A DNA stretch of 64,000 bases from an uncultured Pelagibacteraceae bacterium (GCA_902590295.1 CACIWH010000001.1:1-64000); one strand, 5' to 3'; numbered from the stretch's first letter, positions 34,183 to 44,326 are shown. The notes: generated by a model from the letters alone, not told the origin. Program-made: numbers and translations.

Positions 34183-34200
34183 TTAGTTAGTTTTTTTTAG

Positions 34201-34239
34201 TTTAAATTTAAACTACGGCTTTTATTCAAAGCCAAAGTT
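34201..34239 (-). promoter_or_regulatory. Palindrome and hairpin in the proteorhodopsin leader
   Basis: A 12-base palindrome (TTTAAATTTAAA, 34201-34212) partly overlaps a hairpin at 34211-34239: outer stem AACT/AGTT, a 2x2 internal loop and inner stem GGCTTT/AAAGCC with a 5-base loop. It lies 43-71 bases before the start codon, so it is either in the 5' untranslated region or part of the promoter. No known riboswitch was recognised. Confidence 0.45.
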
Positions 34240-34384
34240 GGGGTCTAATTATCAAATATAATAGGGTATTAGAAGTATAAATTTGAAGCTATTTTTGTTG
34301 ATTTTGCTAGGTTTTTGAAATTTAATACAACTTATAGATACATAAAGCTCAATTTTAACTAATTATGAATCAATTTTAATAAAA

Positions 34385-36277
34385 ATGGATTTTAAGGAAA
34401 TATACCAAAAATCTATTAGCAAACCCGAGGAATTTTGGAGAGAAATTTCAGATGATATCTTCTGGTTTAAGAAGCCTACTAAAATATTAAATAAAAATAA
34501 GCCTCCTTTCTACAAATGGTTTGAAGACGGAATTACAAATAGCTGTTATAACGCTCTAGACATTCACATTGATGAAGGCAGAGGTGATAAAACAGCCTTA
34601 ATTTATGACAGTCCTATAACAGGTAGCAAAGCTAAATTCTCATTTAAACAATTAAAAGATAAAGTTTCTAAGTTTGCAGGTGCATTGTCAAATCAAGGTG
34701 TGAAAAAAGGAGATAGAGTTATCATTTATATGCCAATGGTACCAGAGGCGGTAGTTGCTATGCTAGCTTGTGGAAGAATTGGCGCTATTCACTCTGTTGT
34801 TTTTGGTGGTTTTGCATCAAATGAGCTTGCAAGCAGAATAGATGATAGCAAAGCAAAAGTATTAGTGACTGCTTCATGCGGTTTTGAGCCAGGTCGAACA
34901 GTAGAATATCGGCCTCTTGTAGATGGAGCACTAAAACTTGCTAAACATAAAGTAGAAAAGGTAATTTTTTTTCAAAGAAAAGGTCATGAAATTAAACTTA
35001 ATGCTCCATTAGAAATAAGTTGGGACGAATCCTTGTCGAATGCCAAGGATACGGATTGTGTAGAGATGGGCTCAAATGAATTTGCATATATTTTATATAC
35101 ATCTGGCACGACTGGAGTACCAAAAGGTATTGTAAGAGACATAGGGGGTCACATAGTTGCTCTAAAATGGACTATGAAAAATATTTATAATATCGATACT
35201 AATGATGTATGGTGGTCAGCAAGTGATATTGGTTGGATTGTTGGTCACTCCTACATTGTATACGCTCCATTATTTAAAGGGTGCACAACCGTTCTATTTG
35301 AAGGAAAGCCAGTTGGTACGCCTGATGCTGGAGTATTTTGGAGAATAATATCAGAATATAAAATTAAATCTTTGTTTACTGCTCCAACAGCGTTTAGAGC
35401 TATTAAAAAAGAAGATCCTGAGGGAAAATTCTTTTCAAAATATGATTTAAGCGCATTTGAATCTTTATTTTTAGCAGGGGAAAGAGCTGATCCTGACACA
35501 ATTAAATGGGCAGAAAATTTGTTGAAGATTCCTGTGATAGACCACTGGTGGCAAACCGAAACTAGCTGGGCTATTAGTTCTAATTGCACAGGTATAGAAA
35601 TGCAAGAGACAAAGTACGGTTCTGCTTGTAAAGCTGTGCCGGGTTATGATGTAAAAATTATTAAACCAGATCAAACTTTAGCTAAACCTAATGAAATGGG
35701 AGATATAGTTGTAAAATTACCTTTGCCACCAGGAACATTTCCGACACTGTGGAATGCAGATAAAAGATACGAGGAAAATTACATGTCAAATTATAAAGGT
35801 TATTATCAAACTTATGATGCGGGACATATTGATGAGGACGGTTATATTTGGATAATGTCTAGAACAGATGATATAATAAACGTTGCAGGACATAGATTGT
35901 CTACAGGACAAATTGAAGAAGTATTATCAGAACATCAATCAGTTGCTGAATGTGCAGTCATTGGAATTAAAGATCAACTTAAAGGACAATTGCCGATAGG
36001 ATTAATAGCTTTAAAAGCTGGAGTTACAAAAGAAAATGAAACTATTTCAAAAGAGTGTATTCAAATGGTGAGAGATAAAGTTGGACCAGTTGCAGCTTTT
36101 AAAATAGTAATAGTTGTTAAAAGACTTCCAAAAACAAGGTCAGGCAAAGTATTGAGGGGAACTATAAGAAAAATTGCTGATAAAGAAGATTATAAAATGC
36201 CTGCAACTATTGATGATCCTGCTATTTTAAATGAAATTACTGAGGATTTAATTAAAAATAATATTCTTAAAAATTGA
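34385..36277 (+). CDS. prpE: Propionyl-CoA synthetase (acyl-CoA ligase PrpE)
   Basis: A 630-residue AMP-forming ligase of the ACS family. The P-loop-like YTSGTTGVPKGIVRD, the WQTETSWAISSN core motif, the AGHRLSTGQIEEVL hinge and the C-terminal KTRSGKVLRGTIRKIA with its catalytic lysine are present. GFEPGRTVEYRPLVDGAL and the NIYNIDTNDVWWSASDIGWIVGHSYIVY stretch in parts mark the PrpE subgroup rather than Acs. It activates propionate (possibly acetate) to the CoA ester. No prpBCD neighbours here. Confidence 0.88.
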   Translation: MDFKEIYQKSISKPEEFWREISDDIFWFKKPTKILNKNKPPFYKWFEDGITNSCYNALDIHIDEGRGDKTALIYDSPITGSKAKFSFKQLKDKVSKFAGALSNQGVKKGDRVIIYMPMVPEAVVAMLACGRIGAIHSVVFGGFASNELASRIDDSKAKVLVTASCGFEPGRTVEYRPLVDGALKLAKHKVEKVIFFQRKGHEIKLNAPLEISWDESLSNAKDTDCVEMGSNEFAYILYTSGTTGVPKGIVRDIGGHIVALKWTMKNIYNIDTNDVWWSASDIGWIVGHSYIVYAPLFKGCTTVLFEGKPVGTPDAGVFWRIISEYKIKSLFTAPTAFRAIKKEDPEGKFFSKYDLSAFESLFLAGERADPDTIKWAENLLKIPVIDHWWQTETSWAISSNCTGIEMQETKYGSACKAVPGYDVKIIKPDQTLAKPNEMGDIVVKLPLPPGTFPTLWNADKRYEENYMSNYKGYYQTYDAGHIDEDGYIWIMSRTDDIINVAGHRLSTGQIEEVLSEHQSVAECAVIGIKDQLKGQLPIGLIALKAGVTKENETISKECIQMVRDKVGPVAAFKIVIVVKRLPKTRSGKVLRGTIRKIADKEDYKMPATIDDPAILNEITEDLIKNNILKN

Positions 36278-36303
36278 CTAAGATATAGGTAATAGGCTTA
36301 AAT

Positions 36304-37089
36304 TTGAAAACATCGGTTATAATTGCTAACTTTAATAACGATAAATACATTGAGCAATGTATTAACTCCCTAAAATCTCAAACTTATAAAGATATAGAAA
36401 TTATCTTTTTTGATGATAATTCCTCAGATAATTCTTTAGATATAGTTAAAAAATTTTCAAATGTCATAGTTATAGAGAATAAAAATCAAACAAATTATGG
36501 ATCTCTTAATCAATTAAATGCTTTTAAAGAGTCCATAAATCGATGCACAGGTGAATTGATTTTTTTTCTAGATAGCGATGATTATTTTCATGAAAAAAAG
36601 TTGGATACCATGGTTAATTATTTCAAAAATAATGAAGAAACTAAAATTGCATTTGATCTTCCAATTAATGTATACGAGAATTATAATTATTTAGAAAAAG
36701 GAAATAAAAATTTTTTAAAAACTTACTGGCCTTTCATTCACCCTACTAGTTGCATAACAATAAGAAAGGAAGTTGTAGATGAATTATTTGCGTCTATATC
36801 ATCCAAAAATTTTGTTGATGTTTGGATGGATCTTAGAATTTGTTTATATGCACAATATATTTTAAAAAATTTTAATAGGGTCAATGAAAATCTTACTTAC
36901 TATAGAAAAACAGAGAACAATGTATCCTCAAAGTTCAAAAAATATTCAAAAAATTGGTGGAAACGTAGAAATCAAGCTCACGAGTACTATCAATCTTTTT
37001 GTAAAAATAATGATATTAAGTTTGAAAAGAACCTAGACTATTTATTAACAAATTTTATTTGTTTATTTATAAAAAAATTAAAAATTTAA
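36304..37089 (+). CDS. Family 2 glycosyltransferase
   Basis: A 261-residue GT-A enzyme. The fold is clear: SVIIANFNNDKYIEQCINSL, FFDDNSSDNSLDIV and the metal-binding FFLDSDDYFHEKKLD. The start is a TTG at 36304; no ATG is near. It lacks membrane anchors. The acceptor is unknown; similar soluble GT2 enzymes build surface polysaccharide or LPS. It stands 26 bases after prpE, on the same strand, and is convergent with pyrC. Confidence 0.85.
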   Translation: MKTSVIIANFNNDKYIEQCINSLKSQTYKDIEIIFFDDNSSDNSLDIVKKFSNVIVIENKNQTNYGSLNQLNAFKESINRCTGELIFFLDSDDYFHEKKLDTMVNYFKNNEETKIAFDLPINVYENYNYLEKGNKNFLKTYWPFIHPTSCITIRKEVVDELFASISSKNFVDVWMDLRICLYAQYILKNFNRVNENLTYYRKTENNVSSKFKKYSKNWWKRRNQAHEYYQSFCKNNDIKFEKNLDYLLTNFICLFIKKLKI

Positions 37090-37119
37090 TTAAAAAAAAC
37101 GGAATTTATCAGTAAAAGC

Positions 37120-38424
37120 CTAAATGAATTCCAATGGAGTTCCTTCTGGTTCTCCAATCAATGATCCATTTTTCATTTTTATCTTACCTGCAATTATAGT
37201 TGCTACTGGTGAGCCTTTAAACGTCTCGCCGTGATAAGGTGACCATTTACATTTGCTTTGCATATCCTTGTTATCGATCGTAATTTTTTTGTTTAAATCT
37301 ACTATTGTAAAGTCGGCATCAAAGTCTTTTTTGATGTATCCTTTATTTTTAATACCAAATATTTTAACAGGGTTTTCACAAATAAATTTTATTAATTGTT
37401 CTAATTTTAATTTTCCATTATTTATATGGTTTAACATAACAGGTAGTAATGTTTGTACTCCCGGCATGCCTGAGGGTGAGTCTGGATAAATTTTATCTTT
37501 ATTAACCTTTAAGTGTGGCGCATGATCTGAACCAATTGTATCATTGTAATTATTTCTTATTGCGTACCAAAGACGATCTTGATGAGTTTTATCTCTAATG
37601 GGTGGATTCATTTGGGCATATGTGCCAATTTTATCGTAACAATCAGGTGCACAAAACGTTAGGTGTTGAGGCGTTATTTCAAATGTTATGTTACCTTTGT
37701 TTTGAGACAGAAAATCTATTTCTTCTTTTGTAGTAATATGAAGTATATGTGCCTTCTTATTAAATCTTTTTGCTATTTTGACAATTTTTCTAGTTGAAGA
37801 CATAGCCACTTCCTCGTTTCTCCAAACAGGATGTGTTTTCACATTGCCTTTTTCAATTAATTTTTTTCTAATTTTAAGTATTTCTTCATCTTCCGAATGT
37901 ACTGCAACTACCTTTGACGCATGCTTAAACACTTTTTCTATATCATTTTCTTTGTCCACTAATAAATTTCCTGTTGAAGATCCCGCAAAAAGTTTTATTC
38001 CACAACATCCTTTTAAATCTTGTAATTTTTCTAAGGTTTCATAATTTTCAGCTGTAGCTCCAAAAAAAAATGCGTGATTACAGTACATTTTTTTTGCAAT
38101 ATTTATTTTTTTTTGGAATTCCTCAAAATTAGTAGTAGGTGGTTTTGTATTTGGCATTTCAAAAACCGAAGTTATGCCTCCCATGACCGCTGCTTTACTC
38201 CCAGAATTAAGATCTTCAGTATCTGTTGAGCCCGGTTCTCTAAAATGAACTTGAGTATCAATACAACCAGGAAGAATTGTTAAATTTTCCGCATTAAAAG
38301 TTTTCTTTGATTCTTCCTCTAAACTTCCTATTTTTACGATTTTACCTTGTTTAATGCCAATATCTTGTTTTTCCAGTTTTCCACTAATGAAGCAATTACC
38401 GTTTATAATTTTTAAATCTAACAT
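37120..38424 (-). CDS. pyrC: Dihydroorotase, class I
   Basis: A 434-residue amidohydrolase. Metal ligands are in DTQVHFREPG (HxH type, near residue 58), HSEDEE, AHILHIT and SDHAPHLKVNKD; ITPQHLTF is the class I signature. The reaction closes carbamoyl-aspartate to dihydroorotate in pyrimidine synthesis. The C-terminal KCKWSPYHGETFKGSPVATI is typical. A lone gene divergent from ygfZ by 44 bases. Confidence 0.9.
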   Translation of the reverse strand: MLDLKIINGNCFISGKLEKQDIGIKQGKIVKIGSLEEESKKTFNAENLTILPGCIDTQVHFREPGSTDTEDLNSGSKAAVMGGITSVFEMPNTKPPTTNFEEFQKKINIAKKMYCNHAFFFGATAENYETLEKLQDLKGCCGIKLFAGSSTGNLLVDKENDIEKVFKHASKVVAVHSEDEEILKIRKKLIEKGNVKTHPVWRNEEVAMSSTRKIVKIAKRFNKKAHILHITTKEEIDFLSQNKGNITFEITPQHLTFCAPDCYDKIGTYAQMNPPIRDKTHQDRLWYAIRNNYNDTIGSDHAPHLKVNKDKIYPDSPSGMPGVQTLLPVMLNHINNGKLKLEQLIKFICENPVKIFGIKNKGYIKKDFDADFTIVDLNKKITIDNKDMQSKCKWSPYHGETFKGSPVATIIAGKIKMKNGSLIGEPEGTPLEFI

Positions 38425-38468
38425 TATTACAAAATTCTTATTATATTATAAAATATAAGTTATCAATT

Positions 38469-39362
38469 ATGATTAATGAAAAATTTGTGTTTATTCTAGA
38501 AGACAGAGGAGTTTTGTTCATTAATGGAGCTGACACAAATGAGTTTCTTCAAAATTTAATAACAAATGACATTTATAAAGTTAATGATAATAACAGTTGT
38601 TATGCCTCATTGTTAACTCCTCAAGGTAAGTATTTATATGACTTCATAATTGTAAAACATAAAAACGGTTTTTTTTTAGATTGTGAAAAAAGTATTGCAG
38701 AAGAGCTATATAAAAAAATAATCTCTTATAAATTGAGATCTAAAGTGGAGATTTTAAATTTAAGTAACGAATTTGTTGTTGCTGCTTTTTCATATTCTAA
38801 ATTTTTAGAATTTGAAGGAGCTCAAGACTTACCTGGTTTCACCACTAAATATAGAGAAGATCCAGTCTTTCTAGATCCTAGAAATAAAGAATTGGGGGGA
38901 AGATTAATAATTAATTTAGAGAAATTATATTTGTCTTTAAAAAAATTAGATCTTAAATCAGAGGATCCTGGAATATATTATGATTATAGTTTCAATCTGG
39001 GAATTCCTCAACTGCAAACACATTTATTAAAAGAAAAATTATTCGGAATTGAATGTAATTTTGAAGAGCTCAATGCAATAGATTTTAAAAAAGGGTGTTA
39101 TATAGGACAAGAAAATACTTCAAGAATAAAACTTAAAAAAAAATTAAATAAACGACTTTTACCTTTTAAAATTATAAATGGCTCATTGTCAAAAGATGAT
39201 AATATTAAATACAACGAAAAAGAAATTGGAAAGGCTTTGATATCAAAAAAATATAGCTTTGGTTTGGTTAAATTAAATAATGATATTTTCAGTTTTGATA
39301 AGATTTTTAAATGTGGGAATGCAGAAATTAAATTCTTTAAACCTGATTGGCTTAAATTATGA
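38469..39362 (+). CDS. ygfZ: YgfZ/GcvT-like folate-binding protein
   Basis: A 297-residue protein of the tRNA-modifying/Fe-S repair group (YgfZ, mitochondrial IBA57). The strongly conserved KKGCYIGQENTSRIK (near residue 210) carries the key cysteine. The N-terminal GcvT-like fold starts FILEDRGVLFINGADTNEFLQNLITND. It helps maintain Fe-S enzymes such as MiaB via folate. It overlaps the downstream cupin gene by 4 bases. Confidence 0.88.
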   Translation: MINEKFVFILEDRGVLFINGADTNEFLQNLITNDIYKVNDNNSCYASLLTPQGKYLYDFIIVKHKNGFFLDCEKSIAEELYKKIISYKLRSKVEILNLSNEFVVAAFSYSKFLEFEGAQDLPGFTTKYREDPVFLDPRNKELGGRLIINLEKLYLSLKKLDLKSEDPGIYYDYSFNLGIPQLQTHLLKEKLFGIECNFEELNAIDFKKGCYIGQENTSRIKLKKKLNKRLLPFKIINGSLSKDDNIKYNEKEIGKALISKKYSFGLVKLNNDIFSFDKIFKCGNAEIKFFKPDWLKL

Positions 39363-39703
39363 AAAAAAGGTTAATAACAAAAACCTCTAAAATTAAATTT
39401 AAACCATTTGATAATTATGGAAGTGTTTTTAAAGGCATGGATTGGCACAAAATAACTTATGACAAAAAAACAGGTCAAGGAAGCTATATACTTAAATTAA
39501 AACCTAATACTCAAACTCCTTTACACAAACATACTAATTATGAGGAATTTTATATCTTGGATGGGCAATTAATTGATAAAGATAATACTAAATTTAATAA
39601 AGGGGACTTTGTAAGTTATAAACCTGGCTCTTATCATTCATCTCATACAAAAAAGGGTTGTACACTTTTAGTTTTTATGAGGAAAAAAAATAAATTATTA
39701 TAA
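39359..39703 (+). CDS. Cupin-domain protein (ChrR-like)
   Basis: A 114-residue single cupin. The metal motif is visible: TPLHKHTNYEEFYILDG with two His and a Glu, and later SYHSSHTKKG with a His. It resembles the cupin domain of ChrR anti-sigma factors but has no zinc-binding N-terminal anti-sigma part, so it is more likely a small enzyme or sensor. Its start overlaps ygfZ (ATGA), so they are co-expressed. Substrate unknown. Confidence 0.82.
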   Translation: MKKRLITKTSKIKFKPFDNYGSVFKGMDWHKITYDKKTGQGSYILKLKPNTQTPLHKHTNYEEFYILDGQLIDKDNTKFNKGDFVSYKPGSYHSSHTKKGCTLLVFMRKKNKLL

Positions 39704-39708
39704 ATTAT

Positions 39709-39794
39709 TGGTGCGGCCGGAGAGACTCGAACTCTCATGGGGAAGCCCCACTTGGCCCTCAACCAAGCCTGTCTACCAGTTTCAGCACGGCCGC
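39709..39794 (-). tRNA. tRNA-Leu (GAG)
   Basis: A full cloverleaf on the minus strand: 7-base acceptor stem GCGGCCG/CGGCCGC, D arm with CTGGTAGACA, anticodon stem CTTGG/CCAAG with loop TTGAGGG (anticodon GAG at 39758-39760), a long variable arm (GTGGGGCTTCCCCAT) typical of leucine, T arm GTTCGAGTC, and an encoded CCA (39709-39711). Confidence 0.95.
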
Positions 39795-39848
39795 ATATGC
39801 GTCACATTAATTGAATGACAATCTTCTTTCAAGTTGATAGGATTAAGC

Positions 39849-40838
39849 ATGGAATTTAACTCTGACGTAAAAAAAGCAACTAATCTAATTTACAAAAAAA
39901 TATCCGATATAATGCCAGAAATAGAGTGGTCTATTCACGCTCCATATATTTATGAAATTAATAAACTTAAAAAAGAAAAAAATGCTGTAATACTTGCCCA
40001 TAATTATCAGACCCCAGAAATTTATCACGGTATCTCAGACTTTTCTGCCGACTCTTTGGCGCTTGCAGTTGAGGCAGCAAAAACAAAAGCTGACATTATT
40101 GTTATGTGTGGAGTACACTTCATGGCTGAAACAGCAAAATTAATGAGCCCAAACAAAAAAGTTTTGTTACCTGATATGCGTGCTGGCTGCTCATTATCTT
40201 CTTCGATAACAGGCGCAGATGTTAGAAAATTGAAAAAACAATATCCAGGTGTTCCAGTTGTTTCATATGTAAATACATCTGCAGATGTTAAAGCAGAGAC
40301 TGATGTCTGCTGTACTTCTGCCAACGCTGTAAAGATAGTAAATTCCCTAGGTGTTAAAAAAGTTATTTTTTTACCTGATGATTATCTTGCAAAATATGTT
40401 GCAACTCAGACAGATGTTGAGATAATTTCTTGGAAAGGTACTTGTGAGGTACATGAACAATTCAACGATCAAGAAATAAATGAAATTAGAAAAAATAATC
40501 CTGGCATTAAAGTAATCGCTCACCCTGAATGTCCACCAGATGTTATTAACGCAAGTGATTTTACTGGCTCAACTAGTAGTATGATAAAGTATGTAAAGGA
40601 AAACCAGCCGGAGAAGGTTATGATGGTTACGGAGTGCTCAATGAGTGACAATGTTCAAGTTGATAACCCTAATGTAAAATTTATAAAACCTTGTAACTTA
40701 TGTCCACATATGAAAAGAATAACTCTTCCAAAAATTTTAGATTGTTTAAAAAACGAAACGAATGAAATTTTAATGTCCAAAGAGACAATAGAAAAAGCTA
40801 GAAAATCTGTTGAAAGAATGACTGAAATTGGTCGTTAG
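39849..40838 (+). CDS. nadA: Quinolinate synthase NadA
   Basis: A 329-residue NadA if the ATG at 39849 is used; it has AGGA eight bases upstream. A TTG at 39834 would add five residues without support. The 4Fe-4S cysteines appear in VMCGVHFMAE, ETDVCCTSANAV and KPCNLCPHMKRI. It condenses iminoaspartate with dihydroxyacetone phosphate to quinolinate, the first NAD-ring step after NadB. It is directly followed by nadC. No nadB here. Confidence 0.95.
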   Translation: MEFNSDVKKATNLIYKKISDIMPEIEWSIHAPYIYEINKLKKEKNAVILAHNYQTPEIYHGISDFSADSLALAVEAAKTKADIIVMCGVHFMAETAKLMSPNKKVLLPDMRAGCSLSSSITGADVRKLKKQYPGVPVVSYVNTSADVKAETDVCCTSANAVKIVNSLGVKKVIFLPDDYLAKYVATQTDVEIISWKGTCEVHEQFNDQEINEIRKNNPGIKVIAHPECPPDVINASDFTGSTSSMIKYVKENQPEKVMMVTECSMSDNVQVDNPNVKFIKPCNLCPHMKRITLPKILDCLKNETNEILMSKETIEKARKSVERMTEIGR

Positions 40839-40842
40839 ATCA

Positions 40843-41673
40843 GTGCAAAAAATAAATCAAAAATATATAAATAACTTAGTTCTTAAAGCTCTTAAAGAAG
40901 ATTTGAAACCAAACGGTGACATAACGACAAAACTTCTAAATTCGAAGAATAAAATAGTTCAAGCTAAAATAATATCAAAACAGAGTGGAATAATATCTGG
41001 TATTAATTTTTGCAAGGCAGCTTTCAAACTTTTGGAAAGAAAAAGTAAATTTTTACAGAGAATTAAAGATGGTAAAAAAGTTAAAAAAAATCAAATTATT
41101 GCTGAAATAACTGCAAAAACAAAAACGATTTTGATTGCCGAGAGAACCGCTCTCAATTTTCTTAATCATGCCTCAGGTATTTCAACCATCACAAATCAAT
41201 ATGTTAGCAAAGTTAAAAATGAAACAAAAATTTGTTGCACAAGAAAAACAACACCAAATTTGAGATTGTTAGAAAAATACGCTGTTAGAAAAGGTGGTGG
41301 GTATAATCATAGATATAATCTAAGTGATGAAGTGCTTATAAAAGAAAATCATTTTAAATCAGAGACATCATTAAGAAATATAATAAATAAATCTTTAAAA
41401 ACAAAAAAAAAAGTAACAGTTGAAATTGAAAATTTGAGACAATTAAATAGTGTGTTAGGTCTAAAATTTAATAGGATTTTATTTGATAATGTAAATCTTG
41501 CTCAATTAAAAAAATATTTAAAAATTTGCAAAGGTAAATATGAAACCGAGTATTCTGGAAACGCTAATTTAAAAAATATAACAAAAATCAGTAAAACTGG
41601 GGTAAACAGAATCTCAGTTGGATCAATTACACATAGTGCAAAAAGTTTCGATAGTAGTTTGCTTATTTTTTAA
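40843..41673 (+). CDS. nadC: Nicotinate-nucleotide pyrophosphorylase NadC
   Basis: A 276-residue quinolinate phosphoribosyltransferase. Conserved pieces are ALKEDLKPNGDITTKLL, ERTALNFLNHASGI, CCTRKTTPNLRLLEKYAVRKGGG, LIKENHF, EIENL and the C-terminal SGNANLKNI with VNRISVGSITHSA. It makes nicotinate mononucleotide from quinolinate and PRPP. The GTG at 40843 is the preferred start; a TTG at 40828, overlapping nadA by 11 bases, is possible. Operon with nadA. The 3' end overlaps the convergent ppdK gene by 11 bases. Confidence 0.93.
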   Translation: MQKINQKYINNLVLKALKEDLKPNGDITTKLLNSKNKIVQAKIISKQSGIISGINFCKAAFKLLERKSKFLQRIKDGKKVKKNQIIAEITAKTKTILIAERTALNFLNHASGISTITNQYVSKVKNETKICCTRKTTPNLRLLEKYAVRKGGGYNHRYNLSDEVLIKENHFKSETSLRNIINKSLKTKKKVTVEIENLRQLNSVLGLKFNRILFDNVNLAQLKKYLKICKGKYETEYSGNANLKNITKISKTGVNRISVGSITHSAKSFDSSLLIF

Positions 41674-44326
41674 TTAACTCAGCTTGTGCTGCAGCCAATC
41701 TTGCAACAGGAACTCTGTAAGGTGAACAAGAAACATAATTCAATCCAGTTCTAGAACAGAAATTAATACTTTTTGGATCTCCCCCATGCTCGCCACAAAT
41801 GCCAAGTTTAATATTTTTATTTTGTTTTTTTCCTTTTAATGTCGCAATTTCAATTAAGTCACCAACACCATCATCAATCGAAATAAAGGGATCAATGTCA
41901 AATATTTTATTTTCTATATAATCGTTCAAAAACTTTCCACTGTCATCTCTGCTGATACCAAAAGTTGTTTGCGTTAAATCATTTGTTCCAAAACTAAAAA
42001 ATTCAGCATGTTTTGCTATATCTTTTGCTTTTATTGCTGCTCTTGGTAATTCAATCATTGTTCCAACCAAAAAATTTACTTTAGTTTTGTGCTCGTCTTG
42101 AACTTTTTTTGCTACCCTAATAACTAAATCTTTCATAATTTTTATTTCTGCCTCTGTTGAAACAAGTGGGATCATTATTTCTGGCATAGTGGACTTAAGT
42201 TTTCTTTTTTTACAATCTATTAGAGCCTCAAAAATTGCTCTGCACTGCATTTCATAAATTTCTGGAAAAGATATTCCTAATCTACATCCTCTGTGTCCAA
42301 GCATTGGGTTGTGTTCATGTAATTCTTCTGTTCTAGATTTTATTTCGTTTACATGTAGACCTGTAACATTGCTGAGATCGTTTATCTCTTTATCGTTTTT
42401 AGGTAAGAACTCATGTAAAGGTGGATCCAACAGCCTTACAGTTACTGGTAAGCCACTCATAATTTCAAAAATTTCAGTAAAATCCTTCTTTTGATGAGGA
42501 AGAAGTTTAGCCAAAGCTTTATTTCTGTCATCAATAGTTTTAGATAAAATCATCTCTCTTACTGAAAGAATTCTATCTTCATCAAAAAACATATGCTCTG
42601 TTCTACATAAACCAATTCCTTCTGCTCCGAAATCTCTAGCAGTTTTTGTATCTAGAGGAGTTTCAGAATTAGTTCTAACTTTTAATTTCCTAAATCTATC
42701 AGCCCAATTCATCAATTTTGAAAAATCTCCTGAAATCTCTGGTTTTATAGTTGGAACTTCTCCTAAAATTACTCTCCCTGTAGATCCATCAATTGTAATT
42801 AAATCACCTTCTTTTATTTCAACATTAGAGGAAGTTTTAAAAAGCTTCTCATCATAATTAATATCGATTTCACTTGATCCAGAAACACATGGTCTACCCA
42901 TACCTCTTGCAACAACAGCAGCGTGGCTTGTCATACCTCCTCTAGCTGTTAAAATTCCTTTTGCTGCATGCATGCCATGAATATCTTCAGGGGATGTTTC
43001 TACACGGACTAATATTGTATCTTGCATCATACCATTTAATCTTTCTGCTTCGTCTGATGTAAAAACAACTTTCCCACTTGTCGCCCCTGGTGATGCTGGC
43101 AGACCTTTTGCAATGGTTTTTATTTCTTTTGACTCATCAAGTGTTGGATGAAGCAATGTGTCTAGTGAATTTGCATCCACTCTTAACACAGCCTGTTTTT
43201 TTGAAATTAATTTTTCTTTAACCATGTCCACGGCTATCTTAACAGCTGATTTGGCTGTTCTTTTTCCAGATCTTGTCTGAAGCATCCAAAGCTTTGAGTT
43301 TTCAACAGTGAATTCTACATCTTGCATATCTTTATAATGTTTCTCTAAAAGTAATAGAATTTTTTTTAATTTAGAAAATACTTTTGGCATAGCTTCTTCC
43401 ATAGATTTTCCTTTTGATTGTGAATCTTTGTGTGCTTTTTTTGTGATGTAATTTGGAGTTCGAGTACCTGCTACAACATCTTCACCTTGAGCATTAATTA
43501 AATATTCACCATAAATTTCATTTTTTCCATCAGATGGATTTCTTGTAAAAACAACCCCAGTTGCACAATCGTCTCCCATATTTCCAAAAACCATTGATTG
43601 AACATTAACAGCTGTTCCCCATTCAGATGGTATTTGATTTAACTTTCTGTAAACTTTTGCTCTATTGCTTTCCCAAGACAAAAACACAGCTGAAATTGCC
43701 CCATATAATTGTTCATATACATCTTGGGGAAATTGTTTCTTTGTTTTTTCTTTAACAACATTTTTGAAATCTTTAATTAAACCATCCCAATCATTTTCAT
43801 CTAGATCAGTGTCCATTAAAACACCCTTTGTTAACTTATAGTTTTCGATCAGTTCCTCAAAATTATAACTTTCTATACCTAAAACAACGTTTGAATACAT
43901 CTGAATAAATCTTCTGTAGCTATCTTTTGCAAACCTCATGTTAGAGGTTTTTTTGGCTAATGCGTGTACAGTTTTATCATTTAATCCAAGATTTAAAATT
44001 GTGTCCATCATTCCTGGCATAGAGACTCTTGCACCGGATCTAACTGAAACCAAAAGTGGATTGTTTAAATCGCCAAATTTTTTCCCACACTCGTTCTCAA
44101 CTTGTTTTAATTCAAGATTAATAGATTTAATCAGTTTTGAATTTAATTTTTTATTATTTTTGTAAAAAATTTCGCAAACCTCTGTAGAGATTGTAAAGCC
44201 AGGGGGAACTGGTAATCCTAGTTTTCCCATTTGAGCCAAGTTCGCACCTTTGCCACCTAAGATAAATTTTGGGTTTTTTAAATTCTTTGACTTTTTAGAA
44301 TTAAAATTAAAAACTAAATTGCTCAT
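41663..44326 (-). CDS. ppdK: Pyruvate, phosphate dikinase
   Basis: A full-length 887-residue PPDK. The N-terminal ATP-grasp domain starts GGKGANLAQMGKLGLPVPPGFTIS. The phosphohistidine domain has GGMTSHAAVVARGMGRPCVSG, and the C-terminal PEP-binding barrel has EGIGLCRTEHMFF, HEHNPMLGHRGCRLG, FSFGTNDLTQTTFG and the acid/base cysteine in CGEHGGDP. It interconverts pyruvate and PEP with ATP and phosphate, serving gluconeogenesis in a cell with reduced glycolysis. It overlaps glyS by 1 base. Confidence 0.97.
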   Translation of the reverse strand: MSNLVFNFNSKKSKNLKNPKFILGGKGANLAQMGKLGLPVPPGFTISTEVCEIFYKNNKKLNSKLIKSINLELKQVENECGKKFGDLNNPLLVSVRSGARVSMPGMMDTILNLGLNDKTVHALAKKTSNMRFAKDSYRRFIQMYSNVVLGIESYNFEELIENYKLTKGVLMDTDLDENDWDGLIKDFKNVVKEKTKKQFPQDVYEQLYGAISAVFLSWESNRAKVYRKLNQIPSEWGTAVNVQSMVFGNMGDDCATGVVFTRNPSDGKNEIYGEYLINAQGEDVVAGTRTPNYITKKAHKDSQSKGKSMEEAMPKVFSKLKKILLLLEKHYKDMQDVEFTVENSKLWMLQTRSGKRTAKSAVKIAVDMVKEKLISKKQAVLRVDANSLDTLLHPTLDESKEIKTIAKGLPASPGATSGKVVFTSDEAERLNGMMQDTILVRVETSPEDIHGMHAAKGILTARGGMTSHAAVVARGMGRPCVSGSSEIDINYDEKLFKTSSNVEIKEGDLITIDGSTGRVILGEVPTIKPEISGDFSKLMNWADRFRKLKVRTNSETPLDTKTARDFGAEGIGLCRTEHMFFDEDRILSVREMILSKTIDDRNKALAKLLPHQKKDFTEIFEIMSGLPVTVRLLDPPLHEFLPKNDKEINDLSNVTGLHVNEIKSRTEELHEHNPMLGHRGCRLGISFPEIYEMQCRAIFEALIDCKKRKLKSTMPEIMIPLVSTEAEIKIMKDLVIRVAKKVQDEHKTKVNFLVGTMIELPRAAIKAKDIAKHAEFFSFGTNDLTQTTFGISRDDSGKFLNDYIENKIFDIDPFISIDDGVGDLIEIATLKGKKQNKNIKLGICGEHGGDPKSINFCSRTGLNYVSCSPYRVPVARLAAAQAELIKK

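Noticed and set aside
39834..39848. TTG start for nadA
   Set aside because: The ATG at 39849 has a ribosome site and gives the usual NadA start.
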